In this document: piece by piece, positions 1 to 4,665 of the stretch
How positions within the stretch are numbered: the first letter of the stretch is position 1
Layout: each line of letters opens with the position of its first letter
From: an uncultured Fretibacterium sp.
GTDB taxonomy: Bacteria > Synergistota > Synergistia > Synergistales > Aminobacteriaceae
NCBI GenBank assembly: GCA_937915755.1
Contig: CALGGR010000099.1
Span: 1 to 5,581 of the forward strand
Length of the DNA: 5,581 bases
Reading direction: 5' to 3'
Made by a program: the position numbers and the translations under genes
Notes under the pieces: model-generated
Told to the model about the DNA's origin: nothing
The model's database searches: none
Seen by the model: the letters and a program-made list of their open reading frames with translations, nothing else

Positions 1-80
1 CAGTCGTCGACGGCAAAGAAGTCTATATCAACGGGGTAACGAAAGTGACCGGCAGCTTCTTTATATCTTATACAGGATAA
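1..80 (+). CDS. 3' end of an upstream gene, probably a phage structural protein
   Basis: Only the last 25 codons plus the TAA stop at 78-80 are present, read from base 3. The tail reads VVDGKEVYINGVTKVTG followed by FFISYTG, a beta-rich, Gly/Val-rich ending of the kind seen at the C-terminus of tail or receptor-binding proteins. I do not recognise the family. Its position directly before the lysis genes fits the usual end of a tail module. The stop overlaps the ribosome site of the next gene (AAAGGTGAT, 79-87), so the two are probably cotranscribed. A second frame is also open here, but it is Arg/Gln-rich and less protein-like. Confidence 0.55.
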   Translation, partial: VVDGKEVYINGVTKVTGSFFISYTG

Positions 81-93
81 AGGTGATAAACGT

Positions 94-480
94 ATGGAAT
101 ATATAACTGCGAGCGGCTTGGGGCTTGTCGCCCTGATGTCACTCATCCAGATCAGCCCAATCAAGCTCAACCCTTGGGACAACATTTTCGACTGGCTCGG
201 CCGTAAGCTCAACCGCGAGACGGACGAACGGCTGACGAAGCTCCAGGATCAGGTTCAGGGCATGTGGATCAACTCTCACAGACACACGATTCTGCGCTTT
301 GCGCGGGAGTGCCGAGCGGGGATCGCGCACAGCTCCGATGAATGGACGAATGTGCTCAATGTGTCCGAGGAGTATGAAGCGTATGTCAAAGTGAATGGCG
401 TAACCAACGGTATCATTACTCAAGATACAGCGTACCTGAGGAACCTTTATCAGGAGCTCAGTCATGAGCACAAACTTTAG
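94..480 (+). CDS. conserved phage protein of unknown function upstream of the holin
   Basis: A 128-residue protein. Residues 5-24 form one hydrophobic segment, followed by the pattern SPIKLNPWDNIFDWLGRKLN (21-40), a charged helical stretch (41-56, RETDERLTKLQDQV), and a second conserved block around ILRFARE (66-72) with HSSDEW (79-84) and EEYEAY (92-97). From memory this architecture (an I-x-I-x-P-I-K-x-N-P-W block, then R-x-x-I-L-R-F, then H-S-x-E, then Y-E-x-Y) recurs in Clostridia phages just before the holin. It is normally annotated as hypothetical, so no function is claimed. One membrane helix plus a cytoplasmic helical domain would suit a holin partner or antiholin, but that is inference. 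The start is supported by AAAGGTGAT six bases upstream, complementary to the 16S tail. The TAG stop (478-480) overlaps the Shine-Dalgarno of the next translation start, which suggests tight operon coupling. Confidence 0.8.
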   Translation: MEYITASGLGLVALMSLIQISPIKLNPWDNIFDWLGRKLNRETDERLTKLQDQVQGMWINSHRHTILRFARECRAGIAHSSDEWTNVLNVSEEYEAYVKVNGVTNGIITQDTAYLRNLYQELSHEHKL

Positions 481-491
481 GAGGTTTTATC

Positions 492-533
492 ATGTATAAA
501 GGAAGGGATCAAGATGATCAGAAAACTCACTAG
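492..533 (+). CDS. candidate 13-codon leader ORF overlapping the holin start
   Basis: ATG at 492 opens the peptide MYKGRDQDDQKTH and stops at TAG 531-533. It has the strongest ribosome site of this junction, AGGAGG at 479-484 with 7 bases to the ATG, better than the one before the holin ATG. It is in a different frame from the holin (ATG 514) and covers that start. Its stop lies 13 bases before an in-frame internal ATG of the holin (547). The peptide is too short for codon statistics. It may be a regulatory upstream ORF, or the AGGAGG may simply load ribosomes that start at 514. It is included because it may set the level or form of the holin. Confidence 0.3.
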   Translation: MYKGRDQDDQKTH

Positions 534-732
534 CAGGAAGTTTTGGATGTCCTTGGCGACTTTTATCTCTATGATGACGGTCGCTATGGGTGGGACTGAG
601 GACAAGGCTACACAAATCGCAGCGTTGGTGATGGCTGGCGGTGCGGCAATCGCTTATACTCTTGGCGAGGGCTTTATCGACGCTGCGAGAGTCGCTGAAG
701 ACGCAGGAACTGCTGAAGAGACCGAGGAATAA
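514..732 (+). CDS. putative phage holin (two transmembrane helices)
   Basis: A 72-residue inner-membrane protein that would accumulate and open holes at the time of lysis, letting the amidase encoded at 4866-5561 reach the wall. The N-terminus is basic (R3, K4, R8, K9). The first hydrophobic helix is about residues 10-27 and the second about 34-53, separated by a short polar turn (TEDKATQ). Then comes GEGFIDAARVAED and an acidic, Glu-rich tail. The size, helix pair and charged ends match small class II-type holins. The KLTSRKFW start and the GEGFIDAAR ending are familiar to me from Clostridia phage holin-like proteins, though they are often left as hypothetical. The start at 514 is supported by AAAGGAAGG (498-506) with 7 bases spacing. 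M12 (ATG 547) is a plausible second start. Placement between the 128-residue gene and the SH3b gene is typical of a lysis cassette. Confidence 0.72.
   Translation: MIRKLTSRKFWMSLATFISMMTVAMGGTEDKATQIAALVMAGGAAIAYTLGEGFIDAARVAEDAGTAEETEE
535..549 (+). promoter_or_regulatory. possible internal ribosome site and second holin start
   Basis: AGGAAG (535-540) sits six bases before an in-frame ATG (547-549, holin M12). Starting there would remove the basic residues R3, K4, R8 and K9 but keep both membrane helices, giving a 61-residue form. This resembles dual-start holins such as lambda S, where the longer form, with extra positive charge, acts as inhibitor. The functional reading is an inference from the arrangement alone. 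Confidence 0.3.
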
Positions 733-739
733 CCCTCGG
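722..739. other. hairpin across the holin stop codon
   Basis: CCGAGG (722-727) and CCTCGG (734-739) form a perfect 6-bp GC-rich stem with a 6-base loop that contains the holin TAA stop (730-732). No T-run follows, so it is not a convincing terminator. It could protect mRNA or tune translation of the downstream SH3b gene, whose AAGGAGG begins 11 bases later. Confidence 0.4.
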
Positions 740-765
740 CCTAAATTACAAAGGAGGATCATAGT

Positions 766-1215
766 ATGACAGATAAGAATTATATGGTTTTAGACAGTAA
801 CGGAAATGAGCTAAAGACAGTAAAAAGTCTCTCGATCGCCAAGAAGCTGGCGAACACAGAGAAGGGATCAGTAGTTTGTGACGGAGAATGTGTGTATCAG
901 TGTCGAGCCGGACAGGCTGTGGAGCCGGAGACTCAGGAGAAGCCCACAGAGCCGGAGAAGCCCACAAAGCAGGAGAACCCCGCTAAGCCGGAGCCTAAGC
1001 CGATAGTCCCTGAAACTTACAGAATCAAAGAGCTCATGAATGTCCGTGCCGAGCCGTCCCTAAACGCTCAAAAGCTCGGCACGATTTCCCCTGGCACCGA
1101 GGTGACCGTCATAGCTGTCAAAGACAACTGGCTGCATCTCACCGACGGCACATATATACTTTTTGACAGTGGCAAGTTCGCGGAAAGGCTGTGTAGTTCC
1201 CACTTGTCCGCTTGA
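766..1215 (+). CDS. SH3b-domain cell-wall-binding protein of the lysis region
   Basis: A 149-residue protein in three parts. Residues 6-45 (from YMVLDSNGNELKTVKSL, with AKKLANTEKG and CDGECVY) form a small domain that I recognise only as recurring in gut phage lysis genes. Residues 52-83 form a flexible Pro/Glu/Lys linker built from a repeated EKPTxPE-like unit. Residues 84-141 form a bacterial SH3 domain with the marker MNVRAEPS, then KLGTISPGTEVTVIAV, then NWLHL. SH3b domains bind peptidoglycan. No catalytic motif and no signal peptide are visible, so it is likely an accessory wall-binding or lysis-modulating protein, or possibly a virion protein, rather than an enzyme. AAGGAGG (751-757) gives a strong start nine bases upstream, 33 bases after the holin stop. 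Its stop is 6 bases from the stop of the convergent gene at 1222-1815. Confidence 0.75.
   Translation: MTDKNYMVLDSNGNELKTVKSLSIAKKLANTEKGSVVCDGECVYQCRAGQAVEPETQEKPTEPEKPTKQENPAKPEPKPIVPETYRIKELMNVRAEPSLNAQKLGTISPGTEVTVIAVKDNWLHLTDGTYILFDSGKFAERLCSSHLSA
936..966 (+). repeat. in-frame 18-base tandem repeat in the SH3b protein linker
   Basis: GGAGAAGCCCACA occurs at 936-948 and 954-966, a period of 18 bases (six codons). It encodes EKPTEP/EKPTKQ, and degenerate copies follow (NPAKPE, PKP) to about residue 79. The repeat keeps the reading frame and forms a flexible spacer, so copy number could vary between relatives without breaking the gene. Confidence 0.7.
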
Positions 1216-1221
1216 GACATT

Positions 1222-1815
1222 TTACTCTTCACAAAGTATTTCAAAATCTGTCGGTTTGTGATCGTCGTCCCATTCGCCGTCGGAAATGCCCAGCTTCTTC
1301 CAGTTGTTGCGTACTATGTATGCGGCGACTGCAAACAGTTCTTCGTCTGGGGTCAGCTCGCTGACGATGTGACAGCAGTCGTCCCATGCTCGGAGTACCT
1401 TAGCAACTTCGCGCACATCGCCGTAACCCTTTTCATCGAGAAGAGCATTTATCTTCTCGATGGGGCCTATGTTGCCCATACGTGTGTCGGATGGATCAAT
1501 TTCCGGGCTCCAGTCGCAAAATCTATGTGTCCACTCAGTCACATAGCCTTCGAGGGTTCTCCCTTCTGCTTGGGTCTTTGCGTCCCCAAGCATCTCGGTT
1601 GCCATCTCCTGAGCACGCTTGACCAAGACACGATACCAGTTGGTGCTGTGCGGGACATAGGCATCTGCTTCTGGGCACTCTTCGCAGATACGACGTATCA
1701 GTTCTTCTTCGAGCAGGCTGAGGGCAGTCTGCTCGGCCCTAATGGAGCCCCTGAAGTTTCTAATGATTTTGCTGTGTTCGTCTGCGCTTCTTAGTAAATG
1801 ACTGATGCTACTCAT
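1222..1815 (-). CDS. unrecognised 197-residue protein on the opposite strand
   Basis: I do not recognise this family. The N-terminal 45 residues are strongly helical and charged (MSSISHLLRSADEHSKIIRN onward, ending LLEEELIRRICEEC). The middle is helical (LVKRAQEMATEMLGDAK, 64-80) and Trp/Cys-containing (WTHRFCDW, 95-102). A helix-rich second half (PIEKINALLDEKGYGD, 118-133; REVAKVLRAWDDCC, 135-148) leads to an acidic C-terminus (EWDDDHKPTDFEILCEE). Cysteines are at 44, 47, 100, 147, 148 and 195, with no clear zinc-knuckle spacing. There is no signal peptide or membrane helix, so it is probably cytosolic. The strand is supported by the start: ATG preceded by AAGGAG (complement of 1826-1831) ten bases away, whereas the overlapping plus-strand frame begins at a GTG without a ribosome site. 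It faces the SH3b gene tail to tail and is divergent from ligA. Orientation against the late genes marks it as accessory cargo (moron-like), which is an inference. Confidence 0.72.
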   Translation of the reverse strand: MSSISHLLRSADEHSKIIRNFRGSIRAEQTALSLLEEELIRRICEECPEADAYVPHSTNWYRVLVKRAQEMATEMLGDAKTQAEGRTLEGYVTEWTHRFCDWSPEIDPSDTRMGNIGPIEKINALLDEKGYGDVREVAKVLRAWDDCCHIVSELTPDEELFAVAAYIVRNNWKKLGISDGEWDDDHKPTDFEILCEE

Positions 1816-1858
1816 TCTTAGTTCTCTCCTTCGTGTTTAGGTGATCCTTTGGTTTTCG

Positions 1859-1880
1859 TTTGAGCGTATCTTCGCTCGGA
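1859..1880. repeat. inverted repeat in the divergent 197-residue gene / ligA region
   Basis: GAGCG (1862-1866) and CGCTC (1873-1877) pair perfectly around the 6-base loop TATCTT, and the stem extends to 8 bp with two G-T wobbles and one A-T. It lies 44-65 bases upstream of the minus-strand ATG, so it could be an operator or a leader hairpin for that gene. No regulator is identifiable. Confidence 0.35.
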
Positions 1881-1910
1881 AAGCCCAGAATTGCAACCCC
1901 TCAGAGGCGT

Positions 1911-1950
1911 TTCGGCCACACGGCGGGCTCGGGCTTCGGCCACACGGCGG
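1911..1950. repeat. two 16-base direct repeats, 24-base period, upstream of ligA
   Basis: TTCGGCCACACGGCGG occurs identically at 1911-1926 and 1935-1950 with the 8-base spacer GCTCGGGC. The block is markedly more GC-rich than the AT-rich stretch that follows (1985-2030). The second copy with its spacer can fold a short GGC-TTCG-GCC tetraloop hairpin (1932-1941). It lies about 100 bases before ligA and about 95 bases before the divergent minus gene, so it may be a paired protein-binding site acting on either. A period of 24 bases is also 8 codons, and short frames are open through it, but none has a usable ribosome site. Confidence 0.6.
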
Positions 1951-1965
1951 AAATCAAGCTCAGGC

Positions 1966-1996
1966 CTTGAAACTATTGGCTTCAAGAGTGATTAAT
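1966..1996 (+). promoter_or_regulatory. weak candidate sigma-70 promoter with operator-like inverted repeat for ligA
   Basis: TTGAAA (1967-1972) and ATTAAT (1991-1996) are separated by 18 bases, close to the TTGACA/TATAAT consensus but imperfect. The proposed -35 is embedded in a 6-bp inverted repeat, CTTGAA (1966-1971) and TTCAAG (1981-1986), with 9 bases between the arms, the geometry of a small repressor site. The surrounding 1985-2030 stretch is AT-rich and lies just upstream of the ligA ribosome site. This is a suggestion from pattern only. Confidence 0.28.
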
Positions 1997-2047
1997 TACT
2001 GCGGAATATTTAATACTGACTAATTTTTAGAAAGGAGAAATATCCCT

Positions 2048-3934
2048 ATGGATAAACTCATTCAGCACTATGCCGATATGTACTATAACCACGATAACCC
2101 CGAAATTAGCGACGCTGAGTACGACGCTCTAGTGCGCAACTTTCGAACTGATCATCCCGATGCTGACCTTCCGATCGGTCAGCCAAGCAGCCTGTTCTCA
2201 AAGGTAAAGCACGAGACTCCCATGCTCTCACTGGACAATGTCTTTGACTTTGACGAACTCAGGGGCTTCTTCTCAGACTCCGGCTTCGTCTGTGAGATGA
2301 AGATTGACGGCCTGGCAATCTCCCTGATCTACGAGGATGGCGTCTTTGTCCGAGGAGCAACTCGCGGGAATGGCCACATTGGGGAAGATGTGACTGAGAA
2401 TCTGCTGTGCCTGGACTCTCTGCCAAAGCGGCTGAAGAATGCTCCGGCCGGTCGCGTCGAGGTCAGAGGCGAGGTCTTGATGACTTTTGAGCGGTTTAAC
2501 CGGCTTAACCAAGGCCAGACATTCGCTAATCCCCGCAACGCTGCCGCAGGCACTCTCCGGCAGAAGAACTCAGCGATCGTCAAAGAGCGTGGCCTGGACA
2601 TTCTTCTCTACTATCTCGTCGATGCTCCGAAGTTCGGGGTCCGGACACAGAAGGAAGCTCTCCGCTGGCTCGCTGAGCATGGGCTACCGACGCAGGAAGC
2701 ATTTTCTTTCTGCCCGACACTGCAAGATGCGGAAGACTTCATCTCGTCCTGGAGCACCAAGAAGCTGTCCCTGCCGTACGCTACTGATGGTGTAGTCATA
2801 AAGCTCGACGACCTGACCCGCTGGGAGAGTATCGGCGCGACTTCTCATGCTCCGCGCTGGGCCGTCGCTTTCAAATACCCGCCGGAAGAGAGGGAAAGTA
2901 GACTAGTCAAAATTGAGCTTTCTGTGGGCCGTACTGGTATCCTTACTCCTGTGGCTGTCTTCGACCCCGTTCTTCTGGCGGGAACCGTAGTACAACGCGC
3001 TTCTCTCCATAATGCTGACGAGATAGAGCGGAAAGACATTCGGATTGGCGATGTGGTGCTTGTCCGGAAGGCGGCAGAGATCATTCCAGAAGTCGTAGGT
3101 GTGGACAAGGGAGCGAGAACTGGAGAAGAAAGACCTTTCGTCATGCCGGAGCACTGCCCCGTCTGCGGGGGAGCGGTTGTCAGGGTAGAGGGAGAAGCTG
3201 CTCACAGGTGCACAAACCGCTCATGTCCTGCTCAGGTGCGAGAAGCACTGAAGTATTTCGCTTCCCGCGATGGTATGGATATTCGGGGACTAGGAGCAAG
3301 CCTGGCGGAGAAGCTGAACGTCAAGAGCGTAACTGACATCTACAGAATGGGCCTAGAAGATTGGCTCAAACTCGACAAGGTTAAAGAGAAGACCGCGAAG
3401 AACCTAATGGATCAGATCGAGAAGTCGAAGAGCAGACCGCTCGAGAATGTGATCAATGCTCTCGGTATCCCTGGTGTCGGTAAGAGTGTGGCAGGGGTCT
3501 TGGTGGAGAGGTTCAAAAGCATTGATGCTCTGGTGAAGGCAAGCGAAGAAGAGATTGGAGAGATCGAAGGCATTGGGCCTGTGGTCGCTCGGTCTGTCTG
3601 TGAGTATCTGACGGAGAACCAGGAACTCATTGACGACCTAAAGGAGCTGGGGATAACCACATGCGTCAGTGAAGCCGCAGGATCAGAGGCCGTCGCTGGT
3701 GAAGCTCAAAACCCCTTCTTCGCCGGCAAGACATTCGTTTTCACAGGAACGCTCAGTTCCATGACCAGGGATGAAGCCGCCGCAAGGGTCAAGGCTCATG
3801 GCGGAAAGGTGTCGAGCAGCATCAGCGCGAAAACTGACTATCTTGTCGCTGGGGACAAGGCAGGCTCAAAGCTAAAGAAGGCTGAGAGCCTGGGCGTGAA
3901 GGTCTTGACCGAGCAGGAGTTCTTGGGGGCTTAA
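2048..3934 (+). CDS. ligA: NAD+-dependent DNA ligase LigA, phage-encoded
   Basis: LigA seals 3'-OH/5'-phosphate nicks in DNA using NAD+ as AMP donor. All domains are present in 628 residues. Domain Ia (1-35) has MYYNHDNPEISDAEYD, keeping the NAD-contacting Tyr/Asp residues (Y12, D22, Y25, D26). The adenylation domain has nucleophile K85 in KIDG, ATRG (104-107), VEVRGEV (137-143, E138), FANPRNAAAG (159-168), DGVVIK (247-252) and WAVAFKYP (271-278, K276). The OB fold spans about 281-365. A zinc finger uses C370, C373, C388 and C393, and HhH motifs follow (ALGIPGVGKS, EIEGIGPVVA). The BRCT domain is 555-628. Host enzymes run near 670 residues. The difference lies in a short first helix and a shortened Ia-to-adenylation linker (31-50). 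The ATG is fixed by AAAGGAG (2031-2037), and an in-frame stop at 2021-2023 excludes an upstream extension. LigA normally sits in a replication module, so its place between holin and endolysin is unusual. Confidence 0.97.
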   Translation: MDKLIQHYADMYYNHDNPEISDAEYDALVRNFRTDHPDADLPIGQPSSLFSKVKHETPMLSLDNVFDFDELRGFFSDSGFVCEMKIDGLAISLIYEDGVFVRGATRGNGHIGEDVTENLLCLDSLPKRLKNAPAGRVEVRGEVLMTFERFNRLNQGQTFANPRNAAAGTLRQKNSAIVKERGLDILLYYLVDAPKFGVRTQKEALRWLAEHGLPTQEAFSFCPTLQDAEDFISSWSTKKLSLPYATDGVVIKLDDLTRWESIGATSHAPRWAVAFKYPPEERESRLVKIELSVGRTGILTPVAVFDPVLLAGTVVQRASLHNADEIERKDIRIGDVVLVRKAAEIIPEVVGVDKGARTGEERPFVMPEHCPVCGGAVVRVEGEAAHRCTNRSCPAQVREALKYFASRDGMDIRGLGASLAEKLNVKSVTDIYRMGLEDWLKLDKVKEKTAKNLMDQIEKSKSRPLENVINALGIPGVGKSVAGVLVERFKSIDALVKASEEEIGEIEGIGPVVARSVCEYLTENQELIDDLKELGITTCVSEAAGSEAVAGEAQNPFFAGKTFVFTGTLSSMTRDEAAARVKAHGGKVSSSISAKTDYLVAGDKAGSKLKKAESLGVKVLTEQEFLGA

Positions 3935-3941
3935 CGCCCCC
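3925..3941. terminator. compact bidirectional hairpin between convergent stops
   Basis: GGGGGC (3925-3930) and GCCCCC (3936-3941) form a perfect 6-bp all-GC stem around the loop TTAAC. The ligA TAA (3932-3934) is in the loop, and the downstream arm ends on the first base of the complementary stop of the minus gene (3941-3943). Neither side has a proper T-run, so termination strength is uncertain. Placement between two tail-to-tail genes argues for a shared terminator or a read-through barrier. Confidence 0.5.
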
Positions 3942-4450
3942 TACTCTTCCAGTCTTGCCAGAAGCTCCGAGCGGAGCCCTTGCTGATCACAGCCCAGATC
4001 GCACAGAAGGGCATCAAACGCACTCTTTGCATCGTCAGAATCCTCAAAGACGTAAATGTGCTCTCCCGCCCCAGAGACCCCATTCCGTAGATTGGCTATG
4101 TGTGTGAAGAGCTGTATCCCCGCTGTATCGTGGCAGTCTACCCCGATAAAGACTAGCCCTGTGTCATCCTTTCTTAGTCCACTCTCATATGGCTTAGTGA
4201 CTGTGCGCAAGCCGGAGAAGCCAGAGACTTTATGCAGATAGTATCCCCAACTGTGGCAGACATCTTTGATGTACTGCATCCTGAGGGTATCCTTTTCCCC
4301 ATATCCCCAGAAGGACACTGTGTTGGTCAGCTCCCACCATGGGGCTGTCTCAAACCAGTGTGCCATTCTTTCCGCTTCTTCATGCTTTTCTTCGTATGAT
4401 GGGGCGTATTCCGTTGTGGCGCATTTAGTCATAGTGGCGTTTCTAGTCAT
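3941..4450 (-). CDS. unrecognised 169-residue protein on the opposite strand
   Basis: I do not recognise this protein. An N-terminal polar, charged region (1-30, with YEEKHEEAERMAHWF) is followed by an aromatic cluster (W32, W38, W39, F47, W48, Y50), then SWGYYLHKVSGFSGLRTVTK (67-86), which reads as beta strands. Residues 98-150 alternate strand and helix: GLVFIGVDCHDTAG, QLFTHIANLRNG, HIYVFEDSDD, AKSAFDALLCDLG, suggesting a small alpha/beta fold. It has no membrane helix, signal peptide or known catalytic motif; D105, C106, H107 and D108 stand out as a polar cluster. The first ATG (4450) is chosen because AGAAAGGAT lies ten bases upstream, while Met7 has no ribosome site. The gene meets ligA tail to tail with 6 bases between. 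An upstream candidate small ORF and a structured leader (4451-4665) probably belong to the same transcript. Confidence 0.72.
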   Translation of the reverse strand: MTRNATMTKCATTEYAPSYEEKHEEAERMAHWFETAPWWELTNTVSFWGYGEKDTLRMQYIKDVCHSWGYYLHKVSGFSGLRTVTKPYESGLRKDDTGLVFIGVDCHDTAGIQLFTHIANLRNGVSGAGEHIYVFEDSDDAKSAFDALLCDLGCDQQGLRSELLARLEE

Positions 4451-4459
4451 ATTTGTATC

Positions 4460-4484
4460 ATCCTTTCTGAGTCTTATCCTTTCT
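4460..4484 (-). promoter_or_regulatory. duplicated Shine-Dalgarno before the 169-residue gene
   Basis: On the minus strand AGAAAGGAT occurs twice, at the complements of 4460-4468 and 4476-4484, a 16-base period. Only the copy nearer the gene is properly spaced from ATG 4450. The distant copy could be a ribosome standby site or the remnant of a small duplication. No second start codon follows it. Confidence 0.45.
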
Positions 4485-4489
4485 GGATT

Positions 4490-4558
4490 CTCCCCTGTTA
4501 TCTATAGGGGACTTTTGGGCGAAATTTTGGGGAGCATAAGCTCCCACAATTCCGTGGG
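4490..4558 (-). promoter_or_regulatory. structured leader with mutually exclusive hairpins
   Basis: Read 5' to 3' on the minus strand, three stems occur in the leader of the 169-residue gene. CCCAC/GTGGG pairs 4554-4558 with 4543-4547. GGGAGC-TTAT-GCTCCC pairs 4540-4545 with 4530-4535. CCCCT/AGGGG pairs 4506-4510 with 4492-4496. The first two share bases 4543-4545, so they cannot both form. The arm CTCCCC (4529-4534) can also pair with GGGGAG (4490-4495), which would disrupt stems two and three. This is attenuator-like geometry ending a few bases before the first Shine-Dalgarno copy. No ligand or known riboswitch class is recognised, and no T-run follows stem two. Confidence 0.4.
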
Positions 4559-4569
4559 GATACACAAGG

Positions 4570-4665
4570 TTACTTCTGGGCTTCCAACTTCGTAAGTCTG
4601 GCCATCCCCGTGGCATTTTTCAGTACTTCGATGGACATTTCTTGGACTTTGGTAACTTTTATCAT
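4570..4665 (-). CDS. candidate 31-residue small protein
   Basis: The minus strand encodes MIKVTKVQEMSIEVLKNATG and then MARLTKLEAQK before TAA. The translation signal is good: AAAAGGAG (complement of 4676-4683) ten bases before the ATG. The peptide is basic and could form one amphipathic helix. It has no homologue I recognise. It lies 119 bases upstream of the 169-residue gene on the same strand and could be its leader peptide, since the structured region starts right after its stop. Alternatives are that it is a spurious ORF or a fragment of a decayed gene. The overlapping longer frames on both strands start at GTG without ribosome sites. Confidence 0.42.
   Translation of the reverse strand: MIKVTKVQEMSIEVLKNATGMARLTKLEAQK

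Noticed and set aside
1258..1794. 178-residue plus-strand frame opposite the 197-residue gene
   Set aside because: It starts at GTG without a ribosome site and has an implausible Cys/Val/Phe-rich composition. The minus-strand frame has a proper AAGGAG and ATG and is longer.
1911..1950. CRISPR-like repeat pair
   Set aside because: Only two copies with an 8-base spacer, far too short for a CRISPR array.
1841..2023. 60-residue plus-strand frame with RPHGG repeats before ligA
   Set aside because: It has a GTG start with no properly spaced ribosome site and an odd composition. The apparent protein repeat is explained by the 24-base-period DNA repeat.
2273..3660. Several frames of 60-100 residues inside ligA on both strands
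   Set aside because: All lie within the ligA coding sequence, whose full-length domain match is unambiguous. None has a supporting ribosome site strong enough to suggest a nested gene.
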